Shown: piece by piece, positions 10,756 to 20,036 of the stretch
Position numbering within the stretch: the stretch's first letter is position 1
Layout of the letters: every line of letters begins with the position of its first letter
Assembly (NCBI GenBank): GCA_964408735.1
Contig: CAYPAX010000009.1
Span: forward strand, 3,601-67,600
Direction of reading: 5' to 3'
DNA from: UBA7887 sp964408735
Lineage (GTDB): Bacteria > Pseudomonadota > Alphaproteobacteria > UBA7887
DNA: 64,000 nucleotides
The notes under the pieces: generated by a model
What the model saw: the letters and a program-made list of their open reading frames with translations, nothing else
Told to the model about the DNA's origin: nothing
The model's database searches: none
Program-made: the position numbers and the translations under genes

Positions 10756-11424
10756 TCACCCCATCGCCAGGGCCAGGGTGCGGCTGATCTCGCTCAAGGG
10801 GCGGCCCGATTCCGCGGCCCAGGCGTTGAATGCCTCTTGCACCGCCGCCAGCTCTTTCTTCGCCGTCGGCTTGCGCGTGACCACCTCGGCCTCGATCAGG
10901 GCGTTGGTGACGTCGGGGGTGATCATGAAGGTGTCCTTGCCGACCCAGCGCAGGAAATAGGGTGTGGATGCCCCGCCCATCTGGGTGAAGCGCTTGGCGA
11001 TGGCGGCCCACAGGCCGACCGTGTCGTCGTCCGGCCAGGCCGTGAGCCACTTGCCGAACGAGCCTGCTTCCGCCGCCACCTCGAGCATGGCGCGGGCATT
11101 GGCCGGCACGCTCCTGATTTTCGGCCAGTGGCGAATCAGGCGGCGGTCCTGCATCAGGGCCTCGAGATCCTCCTCGGGCATGTTGGCAACGCGAGCCGGT
11201 GCGAAGCCGAGGAAGGCCTCCTCGAAGGCAGGCCACTTCTTCGCCACCATGTCGTGCTTGAGGCCGGCCGAGAAGACCCGCTGGCTCATGCGCGAGAGAT
11301 AGCGGTCGTCTTTCAGGGAGCGCAAGGCCCGCACCGATTTGAGCTCGGGCAGCTTGGCGGCCAGGGCCTCTTGTGAGCCGCAATTGGCCAGCGCGCGCTC
11401 ACGGTAGCTTTCGAAACTCTTCAT
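10756..11424 (-). CDS. DNA-3-methyladenine glycosylase I family protein (Tag-like)
   Basis: The 222-residue protein, starting MKSFESYRERAL at ATG 11424 with GGAAGG upstream, resembles the Tag branch of helix-hairpin-helix DNA glycosylases that excise 3-methyladenine. Recognisable parts are the N-terminal Lys/Arg-rich helices (MVAKKWPAFEEAFLGF), the central LMQDRRLIRHWPKIRSVPANA and FLRWVGKDTFMITPD. It lacks the N-terminal Cys/His zinc ligands of E. coli Tag (no YCxxCxxH-like start) and is longer, so it is a divergent relative and its substrate is inferred. It is divergently arranged with the malic enzyme gene at 11499, with 74 bp between starts. Confidence 0.75.
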   Translation of the reverse strand: MKSFESYRERALANCGSQEALAAKLPELKSVRALRSLKDDRYLSRMSQRVFSAGLKHDMVAKKWPAFEEAFLGFAPARVANMPEEDLEALMQDRRLIRHWPKIRSVPANARAMLEVAAEAGSFGKWLTAWPDDDTVGLWAAIAKRFTQMGGASTPYFLRWVGKDTFMITPDVTNALIEAEVVTRKPTAKKELAAVQEAFNAWAAESGRPLSEISRTLALAMG

Positions 11425-11498
11425 GGCGTCATCCTTCCAGGCGCATTCCGCCTTGGCAAGCCGGCAAAAGCGGTTAGGCTCTGAAGCCAGGAGGGACA

Positions 11499-13118
11499 AT
11501 GGCTCGAAAAGACGACTTGCGCGGCGTCGATGTCCTGAACGACGCCGGGCTCAACAAATCCACAGGCTTCACCGAGGCGGAGCGCGATAGGCTGAACCTG
11601 CGTGGCCTACTGCCGGCGGCAGTGCTGCCGCAACCGGTGCAGCTCGACCGCGTGATGACCAATCTGCGCCGCAAGCCCTCGGATATCGAGCGCTATATCC
11701 AGCTCACCAGCCTGCAGGGGCGCAACGAGCGCCTGTTCTATCGCGCCCTGGTCGACCATACCGAGGAGCTGCTGCCACTCGTCTACACACCGACGGTGGG
11801 CGAGGCTTGCAGCAAGTTCGCCGCCATCTTCCGCCAGACCCGGGGTTTCTACGTCACGCCCCAGGACAAAGGGCATATCCGCGAGTACCTGGACAACTGG
11901 CCCGAGGACGATGTGCGCGTCATCGTGATTACCGACGGCGAGCGTATCTTAGGCTTGGGCGATCTCGGCGCCAACGGCATGGGCATTCCCATCGGCAAGC
12001 TGGCGCTCTACGTCGCCTGCGCCGGCATTCACCCCCATCAGTGCCTGCCGGTCATGCTCGATGTCGGCACCGGCAACGAAGACCTCAGGAACGATCCCCT
12101 CTATCTCGGCGTCAATGCGGCACGCCTCGGCGGCGAGCCCTATGACGCGCTGGTCGAGGAGTTCGTCCTCGCCGCCCGCGACCGCTTCCCCCACGCCATG
12201 ATCCAGTTCGAGGATTTCCTCACCCCCAATGCCTACCGTTTGCTGCACGCCTATCGCGACCGCGTGCCCTGCTTCAACGACGACATTCAGGGCACTGCCG
12301 CCGTGGCGCTGGCGGGCGTGCTTGCCAGCGGCGCCTTGTCCGGCCAGTCCTTTGCCGAGCAAACGGTCATGTTCCTCGGTGCCGGCTCGGCCGCCACCGG
12401 CATTGCCGATCTCATGGTGCTGGCGCTGGAGGCCAAGGGCCTGAGCAACGAGGAGGCACGCCATCGCCTGTGGTTTGTCGACGAGCACGGCTTGCTGACC
12501 GCGGACCGCAACGATCTCGCGCCGCATAACCTGCCTTATGCCCATAGCCACGCGCCGGCTGAGTTCGTTGCCGCCATCGAGGATATTCGCCCGCAAGCCC
12601 TGATCGGCGCGACCGGCGTGCCCGGCACGTTTACGGAAGCGGCGGTTCGCGCCATGGCGGCAAGCTGCGCGCGTCCCGCGATCTTCGCGCTGTCGAACCC
12701 CACCTCGCGCGCGGAATGCACCGCCGAGCAGGCCTATGCCTGGAGCGAGGGCCGCTGCATCTATGCCAGCGGCAGCCCCTTCGCGCCCGTGCAATGGGGC
12801 GACAAGACCTTCCGCCCCGGCCAGGGCAACAACGTCTACATTTTTCCGGGAATCGGTCTCGGCGCCGTGGCTTGTGGCGCGAGGCGTATCAGCGAGGAGA
12901 TGTTCCTCGCCGCCGCCGACGCACTGGCCGCCCAAGTACGCGAAAAAGACCTTGCCAGAGGCGCGATCTACCCACCGCTCGCCGATATCCGCGCCCTGTC
13001 GCTGGCCATCGCCGTGGCCGTCGCCGAGGTCGCCTACGACCAGGGCCTAGCGACCATCGAGCGCCCCGATGACCTCGACGGGACGATCAAAGCGGGGATG
13101 TACGACCCCTACTATTGA
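11499..13118 (+). CDS. maeA: NAD-dependent malic enzyme
   Basis: The 539-residue protein oxidatively decarboxylates L-malate to pyruvate in the cytosol. It has the long form of classical malic enzymes, without the phosphotransacetylase domain found in many alphaproteobacterial MaeB proteins. Motifs in order are SLQGRNERLFYRALVDH, the malic enzyme signature VYTPTVGEAC, GDLGANGMGIPIGKLALY, the metal/substrate stretch FNDDIQGTAAVALAG and the dinucleotide fold LGAGSAATGIADL. The ATG is preceded by an excellent AGGAGGGA ribosome site. The gene converges with the PQQ dehydrogenase gene and overlaps its end by 7 nt. The preference for NAD over NADP is inferred from the subfamily and not proven. Confidence 0.93.
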   Translation: MARKDDLRGVDVLNDAGLNKSTGFTEAERDRLNLRGLLPAAVLPQPVQLDRVMTNLRRKPSDIERYIQLTSLQGRNERLFYRALVDHTEELLPLVYTPTVGEACSKFAAIFRQTRGFYVTPQDKGHIREYLDNWPEDDVRVIVITDGERILGLGDLGANGMGIPIGKLALYVACAGIHPHQCLPVMLDVGTGNEDLRNDPLYLGVNAARLGGEPYDALVEEFVLAARDRFPHAMIQFEDFLTPNAYRLLHAYRDRVPCFNDDIQGTAAVALAGVLASGALSGQSFAEQTVMFLGAGSAATGIADLMVLALEAKGLSNEEARHRLWFVDEHGLLTADRNDLAPHNLPYAHSHAPAEFVAAIEDIRPQALIGATGVPGTFTEAAVRAMAASCARPAIFALSNPTSRAECTAEQAYAWSEGRCIYASGSPFAPVQWGDKTFRPGQGNNVYIFPGIGLGAVACGARRISEEMFLAAADALAAQVREKDLARGAIYPPLADIRALSLAIAVAVAEVAYDQGLATIERPDDLDGTIKAGMYDPYY

Positions 13119-14899
13119 GGGAGCGCGAAGGCGATCACCGCGTCGCCCGTGGGGAAGCCGAACATCTGATGGCCGCCGGCGGCGACCGCGACATATTGCA
13201 CGCCGCCGATCTCGTAGCTCACGGGCGGGGCGTTGACACCGGCGCCGCAATAGAACGTCCAGACCAGCTCTCCGGTCGCCGAATCGTAGGCGTTGAAATT
13301 GCCGTCGCCCTCGCCCATGAAGACCAGCCCGCCGGCGGTTGCCAGCACGCCGCCGACAAGGATGCTATCGGTCTTCGCCTGCCAGCGAATGCTGCCGCGA
13401 TCGCGCGTGTCGATGGCCGACAACACGCCCCAGCGCGGCTCGTCGGCCATGCGCAGCACCGAATAGCGCAGTGCCGGCTGGGTATCCGTGGCCGGGCGCT
13501 CCTGCACCGTGAAGGTGGTCGGCATATGCAGCCCGGCGACATAGGCAAAGCCGGTGTGGGGATCGAAGGCGGTGGGCGACCAGGAGGCACCGCCCGCCGC
13601 GCCCGGCGCGATGGTCACGCCTTCCTCGGTCGGCCGGGCGAAGATGTTGCGCTGGGGCACGAAAGGCTCGGAGAGATAGAGCAACTTGCCGGTCACACGG
13701 TCGTTGACGTAGTACCAGCCGGTCTTCGAGGCCTCGCCGACGGCCTGCACGATGGCGCCCTCGTGCACCACGTCGAACAGCACCGGCGGGCTCGCCACGT
13801 CGTAGCCCCAGCGGTCGTGGGGCACGTGCTGATAGTGCCAGCGCAGCTCGCCCGTGCGCACATCGACCGCCACCAGGGAGACCGTGTAGAGATTGTCGCC
13901 CGGGCGCGAGACGTCATCCATCTGCGGTGCCGGATTGCCGGTGCCGAAATAGATCAGGCCGAGGTCGGGATCGAGGGCCGGCGTCGACCACAGCGATCCG
14001 CCACCCACCTGCCAGGCATCGGCATATTGCGCGGCCGTCGCCTTTTCCGTGGCGATGTCACGGTGCAGCGGCGCGCCGGCGGGCGTTGTCTCGCGGAACT
14101 CGCCTTCCCAGCCGCCGGTCCTGGTGGTGTACCAGCGCCAGACCTCGGCGCCCGTCGCGGCATCATAGGCGGCCATGTAGCCGCGCTTGCCGAAGCGGCC
14201 TTCGAAACCGACCACGGCGCCGACCTCGCCCTCGGCATCGGCACCGACATGCAGCCCGTAACCGGCGCCGGTGACTCCGGCAATGACCAGCCCGTCATGG
14301 ACGAGCGGCGCCATGCTGGCACCGAGCTCGCTGGCGCCCGCCACTTCAGTGTCGCGCAGCGGGTCGTCCTCGGCGAGCTGATCCAGACTCTCCGATGGCG
14401 CGCTGCCGAGCACTGCAATGGTGACGTCCCAGCGCACTTCGCCGCTCTCCTGGTCGAGCGCCAGCAGGCGGCCGTCGGCCGTGGCCTGGTAGACCGCGCC
14501 ATAGCCCATGGCCGCACCGCGATTGGCGGGGCCGCAGCAAAGCTTGTCGGTAATCATCTCGTGGGCATAGCGCCACAGGGTCTTGCCCGACGCCGCGTCG
14601 AGCGCCACGACGTGGTTGCGCGGCGTGGTCACGTACATCACGCCATCGGCGACCAGCGGGCTGGCCTGGAAGGTGGCGGAGATGCCGGTCTGGTAGATCC
14701 AGCGCGGCACCAGGGCGGACACGGTATCGCGGTTGATCTGCTCGAGGCCCGAGAAGCGCTGGTTGCCGTAGCCGTTGCCATAGGTCAGCCAATCCGCTCC
14801 TTCGGCGGCATCGCCAGCCAGTCGGGCGTCATCGACAGGCTCGGCAAGCGCCGCCGCGCCCAAAATCATCACCATTGCCGCTACCGCAATCCCTCGCAT
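13112..14899 (-). CDS. PQQ-dependent alcohol-type dehydrogenase, periplasmic quinoprotein
   Basis: The 595-residue protein has a signal peptide (MRGIAVAAMVMILGAAALAEP), so it works in the periplasm. It is an eight-bladed propeller quinoprotein: adjacent cysteines in DKLCCGP match the vicinal disulfide over PQQ, and repeated W-motif blades are visible (DAASGKTLWRY, DQESGEVRWDV, DVRTGELRWHYQ, DSATGELVWTFY). The likely catalytic Asp is in VAVDVRTG; the position two residues on is Arg rather than the Asp typical of lanthanide enzymes, which hints at a calcium form. There is no C-terminal cytochrome c domain and no c-type cytochrome gene nearby, so the electron acceptor lies elsewhere. ATG 14899 follows GGAAGGA. 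The substrate is unknown. Confidence 0.9.
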   Translation of the reverse strand: MRGIAVAAMVMILGAAALAEPVDDARLAGDAAEGADWLTYGNGYGNQRFSGLEQINRDTVSALVPRWIYQTGISATFQASPLVADGVMYVTTPRNHVVALDAASGKTLWRYAHEMITDKLCCGPANRGAAMGYGAVYQATADGRLLALDQESGEVRWDVTIAVLGSAPSESLDQLAEDDPLRDTEVAGASELGASMAPLVHDGLVIAGVTGAGYGLHVGADAEGEVGAVVGFEGRFGKRGYMAAYDAATGAEVWRWYTTRTGGWEGEFRETTPAGAPLHRDIATEKATAAQYADAWQVGGGSLWSTPALDPDLGLIYFGTGNPAPQMDDVSRPGDNLYTVSLVAVDVRTGELRWHYQHVPHDRWGYDVASPPVLFDVVHEGAIVQAVGEASKTGWYYVNDRVTGKLLYLSEPFVPQRNIFARPTEEGVTIAPGAAGGASWSPTAFDPHTGFAYVAGLHMPTTFTVQERPATDTQPALRYSVLRMADEPRWGVLSAIDTRDRGSIRWQAKTDSILVGGVLATAGGLVFMGEGDGNFNAYDSATGELVWTFYCGAGVNAPPVSYEIGGVQYVAVAAGGHQMFGFPTGDAVIAFALPQ

Positions 14900-14984
14900 C
14901 GCTCGATTCCTTCCGTCCTCGCAATTCCGCGCGGAGCATGGAGGCCATCGCCAAATCTGTCCATAGACTTGATAGATTAGGCCC

Positions 14985-15392
14985 ATGTCGGGACCCTGGA
15001 CGAGGATGGCGGACGACCTGCCGAAGCTGCCCGGCGCCTATGCGCTGCTGATCACGCTCGCCAAGGAAACCGCGGGTTTCGCACCGGGCCGCTATGCCTA
15101 TCTCGGCAGCGCCCGCGGGCCCGGCGGCATTCGTGCCCGCTGCGCTCGCCACCTGCGCAAGGACAAGGTCCTGCGCTGGCATGTGGACCGCCTGACCGTG
15201 GCGGCGGATGTGGCGGCACTCGCGGTCATAGATGGCGGTGAATGCAACTTGACCGAGCAATTGCTGGCGAACGGCGCGCAGGCGCCAGTCCCCGGTTTCG
15301 GCAGCAGCGATTGTCGCAGCTGCCCGGCGCACCTGGTCGCCCTTCCCGAAGCGCTGGACGAGGCAAAGCTGGCTGCGCTTCTCCGCGAGTGA
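14985..15392 (+). CDS. DUF123 / GIY-YIG-like domain protein
   Basis: The 135-residue protein matches the DUF123 family: GAYALLITL, a Tyr-rich YAYLGSARGPGGIRAR, RHLRKDKVLRWHVDRLT and two C-terminal Cys in SDCRSCPAHL. The family is related to GIY-YIG nucleases and is usually encoded alone; its role is unclear. Two starts are possible, ATG 14985 and ATG 15006; the conserved domain begins just after the second. It diverges from the PQQ dehydrogenase gene (85 bp between starts) and is followed by the symporter gene after 30 bp. Confidence 0.82.
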   Translation: MSGPWTRMADDLPKLPGAYALLITLAKETAGFAPGRYAYLGSARGPGGIRARCARHLRKDKVLRWHVDRLTVAADVAALAVIDGGECNLTEQLLANGAQAPVPGFGSSDCRSCPAHLVALPEALDEAKLAALLRE

Positions 15393-15422
15393 TACCGTTC
15401 CTGCAGGAGAGGGAGAGGGGAC

Positions 15423-16706
15423 ATGGCCAAAACACGCAAATTCACACTGACGCAGGAAATCCTCATCGCCATGGTGGCCGGCGCCGCCCTTGGCATTCTG
15501 CTCAACCAGCTGTTCGGGGAGACCGCCTTCGTCGGCGACATCGTGGTCGGCGGCTTCTTCGCCACCATCGGCACGCTTTTCGTCTCCGGCCTGAAGATGC
15601 TGGTGGTGCCGCTGGTCTTCGTCTCGCTGTTCTGCGGCGTCACGGCGCTCGGCGATATCGCGGCGCTGGGGCGCATCGGCCTGAAAGCCATCCTGCTCTA
15701 TCTCTTCACCACGGCCACGGCGATCACCATCGCCCTGACGGTCGCCAGCATCGTCTCGCCCGGCGAGGGCTTCGTCATCGAGGGCGACGTGGCGTTTACC
15801 GGCCGCGAGGCACCGCCGCTGAGCGCGGTCATATCCAACCTGGTGCCAAGCAACCCGGTGGCGGCGCTCGCCGACGGCAACATGCTGCAGATCATCGTCT
15901 TCTCGATCCTGCTCGGCGTCGCCTCGACCCTGGCGGGCGAGCGCGGCGAGCATGTGCGCGCACTGTTCGCCGACCTCAACGAAGTCATCATGAAGATGGT
16001 CGGCATCGTCATGCGCCTGGCGCCCATCGGCGTCTTCTGCCTCATCGCCAAGACCTTCGCCAGCCAAGGGTTGGACGTCATCCTGCCGCTGGCCAGCTAT
16101 TTCCTCTGCGTCGTCGTCGCCCTGCTGCTGCATGCCTTCGGCGTCTTCACGCTCATCATTACCTTCCTCGGCCGCCTCAACCCGCTGATGTTCTTCCGCA
16201 AGATGCGCGCGGCGCTCGTCTTCGCCTTCTCCACCGCGAGCAGCAACGCCACCATCCCCGTCACCCTGGATACCGTCGAGCACCGCATGGGGGTGAAGAA
16301 CTCGGTAGCCTCCTTCACCGTGCCGCTGGGCGCCACCATCAACATGGACGGCACGGCGATCATGCAGGGCGTGGCGACGGTGTTCATCAGCCACGTCTAC
16401 GCCGTCGATCTCGGCATGACCGAATATCTCACCGTCATCCTCACCGCCACCCTGGCCTCGATCGGCACCGCCGGCGTGCCCGGCGTCGGGCTGATCATGC
16501 TCTCGATGGTGCTCATCCAGGTCGGCCTGCCGGTCGAGGCCATCGGCCTGATCATCGGCGTCGACCGCCTGCTCGACATGATGCGCACGGCGGTCAACGT
16601 CACCGGCGACGCCATGGTCACCTGCCTCATCGCCAAGAGCGAAGGCGCCCTCGACGAGGCCCACTTCAACAACCCGGACGCCGGCGTGATCGAAGGTGAC
16701 GTGTGA
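15423..16706 (+). CDS. Dicarboxylate/amino acid:cation symporter (DAACS family)
   Basis: The 427-residue inner-membrane transporter resembles GltP/DctA and carries C4-dicarboxylates or acidic amino acids with Na+ or H+. The family signatures are present: the serine-rich re-entrant loop FAFSTASSNATIPVT and the substrate/cation helix GATINMDGTAIMQG, with PGVGLIML following. Eight hydrophobic segments and two hairpins can be placed. The ATG follows GAGAGGGAGAGGGG. The 2-hydroxyacid dehydrogenase gene begins immediately after its stop, so uptake and oxidation of a related acid is a reasonable but unproven link. Confidence 0.92.
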   Translation: MAKTRKFTLTQEILIAMVAGAALGILLNQLFGETAFVGDIVVGGFFATIGTLFVSGLKMLVVPLVFVSLFCGVTALGDIAALGRIGLKAILLYLFTTATAITIALTVASIVSPGEGFVIEGDVAFTGREAPPLSAVISNLVPSNPVAALADGNMLQIIVFSILLGVASTLAGERGEHVRALFADLNEVIMKMVGIVMRLAPIGVFCLIAKTFASQGLDVILPLASYFLCVVVALLLHAFGVFTLIITFLGRLNPLMFFRKMRAALVFAFSTASSNATIPVTLDTVEHRMGVKNSVASFTVPLGATINMDGTAIMQGVATVFISHVYAVDLGMTEYLTVILTATLASIGTAGVPGVGLIMLSMVLIQVGLPVEAIGLIIGVDRLLDMMRTAVNVTGDAMVTCLIAKSEGALDEAHFNNPDAGVIEGDV

Positions 16707-16707
16707 C

Positions 16708-17622
16708 GTGAGCGCCCGATTTATCGACTGCCCGGCCTTCCTGGCCGAGCTGATCACGGACGATATGCGTGCGCTGGTGCCCGGCCTCGACGTGGTCGTC
16801 GCCGACCCCGGAGAGGACGAAGCGCAGCGTATGATGGCGGGCTGCACGGTGGTGGTGAACGACCACACCTGGATGGGCGACAGCCTGCTGGCCGCCTGCC
16901 CGGCGCTTCGTACCATCGTCTTCATGGGCACCGGCGCCTCGTCCTATATCGACTTGGAAGCAGCCGAGCGCCACGGCATCGAAGTGAAGACCATCAGCGG
17001 CTACGGCGACCAGAGCGTCGCCGAGCACGCCGTCGCCCTGATGTTCGCCGCCGCCCGCAAGCTCTCCGCCATGGACCGCGCCTTGCGTGCCGGCGAGTGG
17101 GCGACGCTGGACAGCATCGAGCTTGCCGGCAAGACCCTCGGCGTCATCGGCACCGGCGGCATCGGCCGCGCCATGGTGCGACTGGGCGCGGGACTGGGCA
17201 TGACCGTCATCGCCTGGAACCGCAGCGGCGTCCCCGCCGACCTGCCCTGCGAGCCACGCGACCTCGACGCCCTGCTCGCAGAGGCCGACGTGGTCTCCCT
17301 ACACCTCTCCCTCAATGACGAGACCGCCAACATCATAGACGCCCGCCACCTCGCCCTGCTCAAGCCCGGCGCCATCCTCGTCAACACCGCCCGCGGCGGC
17401 CTCATCGACGAGCCCGCACTGATCGAAGCGCTGACCGAGGGCCGCATCGCCCACGCGGCGCTGGACACCTTCGCCGAAGAGCCCCTGGCGGCGGATCACC
17501 CGCTGACGAAGCTGGATAACGTGACGCTGACGGGACACGCCGGCTTCATGACCCGCGAAGCGGCGACGCGGTTGCTGCAGAGTGCGTATGAGCTGACGCG
17601 GGAGGCGCTAGGAGAAGGTTAG
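16708..17622 (+). CDS. D-isomer-specific 2-hydroxyacid dehydrogenase
   Basis: This 304-residue NAD(P)-dependent dehydrogenase interconverts a 2-keto acid and its D-2-hydroxy acid. The Rossmann motif is GVIGTGGIGRAM, and the catalytic triad is visible as Arg in NTARGGLIDE, Glu in DTFAEEPL and His in TGHAGFMT. GTG 16708 follows GAAGGTG at good spacing; a GTG at 16696 would overlap the symporter stop and add four residues. The gene is 1 nt from the symporter gene, so the two are almost certainly co-transcribed and the transported dicarboxylate or a relative may be its substrate (inference). The last 40 bp and the downstream intergenic sequence become more AT-rich, marking the edge of the next, unusual region. 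Confidence 0.9.
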   Translation: MSARFIDCPAFLAELITDDMRALVPGLDVVVADPGEDEAQRMMAGCTVVVNDHTWMGDSLLAACPALRTIVFMGTGASSYIDLEAAERHGIEVKTISGYGDQSVAEHAVALMFAAARKLSAMDRALRAGEWATLDSIELAGKTLGVIGTGGIGRAMVRLGAGLGMTVIAWNRSGVPADLPCEPRDLDALLAEADVVSLHLSLNDETANIIDARHLALLKPGAILVNTARGGLIDEPALIEALTEGRIAHAALDTFAEEPLAADHPLTKLDNVTLTGHAGFMTREAATRLLQSAYELTREALGEG

Positions 17623-17677
17623 AGGACACTCGAGGGTATTCGGCCATGTCCCCTTAATTGATGCAGGAGACTGCGAG

Positions 17678-19870
17678 ATGTGGCGTCAACAATTAGCTCT
17701 TCGCCCAGTGGCCCAGACTATGCTGGCCTTGGCGTTGCTTCTGCTATCTGACCCTTCGCTGGCATTCGACGAGCAGCGAGGCGCCATAGCAATGGCTGCT
17801 GCGGAAATCCAAAGAGTTTCCAACGCCATGCCTCGTATCGAAGCCGAAATCGCGGCATGGGAGGGCCGACGCGAGCCCGCGGCCGCAAGGCGAATTTTGA
17901 CCGCTGACGTCCGCGAGTTAGAGCCTGCCGATCTGAGATGGCGAGTACGGCACGAAAGCTTGCGCCACCGTCGCGCCAGTTTGGACACAAGCCTTGCCAA
18001 CGCCATACATCGTTATAGAGAGGCGATGCTGGCCCTCAAATATGCGCTCAAGCCGCTGCTCAATATGCATGAAGCGGCGCAAGTGGCCATCGAAACGATA
18101 CAGAATAGTGGCGGGCACCCCGCGAACAAGCGCCGCGCCATCGCTACGATTCGGCGCGATCTCGCCACCTATTACTCAATCAGGGACGGCGATACTGCCG
18201 TTTTCTCGAGCGACTTCGCCAAGGTACTTGAAAAAGTTCGAGAGCTAATTGCCGGCGGGCAGCCGCACAAGGTGGTCGTAGGTTACCTGCTCCAATGGAG
18301 CGGCGCACAACCTGTGACGCAGGGCGTGGCGAGCGGTCTCTTCAGCATGGCGGCCTCGACGTTCCTGCACCAGACCGCCAGCGATCGGATAAATGCCTGG
18401 AACAAGGGCGTCCGCCAAGTAAACGGGATCATGAAATTGGCACGAGGCTTCGCCGAAGCAAATTCTGCGGCCCCTGGCGCTGCCAACATCGATCGCCTGA
18501 TCGCCCTTATCGACGGCATTGACGGTATGCTTTCGTCAGGCCGGCCCGCCACAGTCCCCATCAAGCTGAGCTTGGTCTATGCCCGGATGGTGCTGACCTC
18601 TATTCGTACCAACTACGACAGTATCTGCTTTGCGCAGGCGAGGAAGAACCTCATAGCGACTACCGTTGCCGGCAGCAAGGTGGCAGAGAGCAAGAGCCCA
18701 ATCGACTGGCCCGGCTATTGGTCGAAATGCCCATTCGGGCGGGTTGACTTTATGGACTGGGAGCTGGCGCTGGTCGAGGATCCGAGCTCTCGTCACCATC
18801 CGCGCTACGCGGTAAAAACCTTTGTTCACTTCAACGTAGGGGTGCCGGAGTCCTATCCCGATAGCGCTTGGATTTGGGTGGCGCCGGCCGATGCGCCAGT
18901 ACCGGCATCGATCAAAGGGGCCGTTCGTATTGTCAATGATCCGGACGACGACTGGTCGAGCGACCAGTTTCTCGGCAAGCCGGCACGCAATGCCCACACC
19001 GAGAGTTTCGACTTCGGCTTCCGCACCCCCTTCCGCGGCCGCTACGTGGCGCGGCTCTTTTCTCACGGGCCTGGCTCCGAGCAGCCTGTTTCTGCGGTCT
19101 ATTTCGACGTAGACAGCGTCGAAGGCTGGCAGGTCTGGCTCGATGCCAAGAGCTATCTGCCGGGCACAGTGATCCCGGCGCAGGCGCTACGCCCCAGCGA
19201 CCTCGAACTGCATTCCATCATCAACTGGGCCGTGCTGCCTGCGTCAGCCGAGCATCTTCCTCACGACGAGATAGAGACCAGCATTGTCGGGCGGGACACC
19301 CGCATTCTCTGGACTTGGAAACCCTGGCGATCCGGCAACATCCATATCAACCTGGTAGCGCCCGACGAGCCGGGCAAGTACGAAGTCCGGCTTTATGATA
19401 GCGGCGAGGAAGTCGCCATCAGCGCCTTCGAGGTGGAAGGGCTTGACAAATGTCTCAAAGGCAATCGCAAACTTCGATTGTCCGCGGAGCGTGGTAACCT
19501 GGATGCCCAACTCGAGCTCGCGACCCTGTACTACATCGACTCGTGCGACATCCTGCGGTCCATCATATGGCATCGGGCGGCGGCTCGCCAGGGCAGCAAC
19601 ATCGCGGCGACCATACTCGGTCATCTCTACATTAACGGCGAGTATAAAGGCGTGCTCCAGGATCTCATGCAAGGCTATATGTGGGCATACTTGGGGGTCA
19701 CCATGGGCAGGAGCTTTGGGCGCACTCAGAGCTCACTCTTGGATGATGCCGCGGAAAATATGACCCCCGCGGAGATCCTCGAGGCGAAGCGCCTGGCGCG
19801 AGACTGGGTGGAGAAGTGGGGGCACTCGGTTCCGGATTGGGCCTGGGAGGAATTGGATGGCACCCCGTGA
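17678..19870 (+). CDS. Large exported protein with C-terminal Sel1-like repeats, function unknown
   Basis: The 730-residue protein begins with a signal peptide (ALALLLLSDPSLA then FDEQRG), so it should be periplasmic or surface-bound. Residues about 30-350 are charged and helical with coiled-coil character, including a Gly/Ala-rich patch (VASGLFSMAAS). Residues about 370-580 are Trp- and aromatic-rich and probably beta-sandwich-like (SAWIWVAPADAP, FRTPFRGRYVARLFSHGP). Residues about 595-680 contain two Sel1-type repeats (AERGNLDAQLELATLYY and AARQGSNIAATILGHLY), usually protein-binding. I do not recognise the first two parts. It is a single-gene unit in a stretch with lower GC than its neighbours, flanked downstream by REP-like palindromes and a gene remnant, so acquisition is likely (inference). 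Confidence 0.75.
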   Translation: MWRQQLALRPVAQTMLALALLLLSDPSLAFDEQRGAIAMAAAEIQRVSNAMPRIEAEIAAWEGRREPAAARRILTADVRELEPADLRWRVRHESLRHRRASLDTSLANAIHRYREAMLALKYALKPLLNMHEAAQVAIETIQNSGGHPANKRRAIATIRRDLATYYSIRDGDTAVFSSDFAKVLEKVRELIAGGQPHKVVVGYLLQWSGAQPVTQGVASGLFSMAASTFLHQTASDRINAWNKGVRQVNGIMKLARGFAEANSAAPGAANIDRLIALIDGIDGMLSSGRPATVPIKLSLVYARMVLTSIRTNYDSICFAQARKNLIATTVAGSKVAESKSPIDWPGYWSKCPFGRVDFMDWELALVEDPSSRHHPRYAVKTFVHFNVGVPESYPDSAWIWVAPADAPVPASIKGAVRIVNDPDDDWSSDQFLGKPARNAHTESFDFGFRTPFRGRYVARLFSHGPGSEQPVSAVYFDVDSVEGWQVWLDAKSYLPGTVIPAQALRPSDLELHSIINWAVLPASAEHLPHDEIETSIVGRDTRILWTWKPWRSGNIHINLVAPDEPGKYEVRLYDSGEEVAISAFEVEGLDKCLKGNRKLRLSAERGNLDAQLELATLYYIDSCDILRSIIWHRAAARQGSNIAATILGHLYINGEYKGVLQDLMQGYMWAYLGVTMGRSFGRTQSSLLDDAAENMTPAEILEAKRLARDWVEKWGHSVPDWAWEELDGTP

Positions 19871-19961
19871 CCGCCAAGCGCGGGATGCGCGGATCGGTCC
19901 CCAATAAGACAGGGGTGGTTCTCCACTTGCGCCGCCGAGTCCGGGCGCGGGAACTTGGGAA

Positions 19962-19980
19962 TTCGGTGCCAGTCACCGAA
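19962..19980. repeat. REP-like palindrome, copy 1
   Basis: TTCGGTG and CACCGAA are complementary arms around CCAGT. The element is 19 nt and matches copy 2 at 16 of 19 positions. Paired short palindromes of this kind resemble REP/BIME elements mobilised by Y1-type transposases, but no such gene is in the window. Confidence 0.55.
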
Positions 19981-20017
19981 CTCATGGTAGTGTTACAATA
20001 TATTATACCCTGTCTGG

Positions 20018-20036
20018 TTGGGTGACAGTCACCCAA
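20018..20036. repeat. REP-like palindrome, copy 2
   Basis: TTGGGTGA and TCACCCAA are perfect 8-nt arms around CAG. It lies 37 bp after copy 1, and the differences from copy 1 include a compensatory pair (C/G to G/C in the arms), which suggests selection for the hairpin. Confidence 0.6.

Noticed and set aside
13115..14980. Very long plus-strand open frame antisense to the PQQ dehydrogenase gene
   Set aside because: It is rich in His, Arg and Gly with no domain, and mirrors the GC-rich codon bias of the real minus-strand gene with motifs and signal peptide.
17623..17677. Possible terminator hairpin AGGACA...TGTCCC after the dehydrogenase gene
   Set aside because: The stem is short and imperfect and not followed by a T-run.
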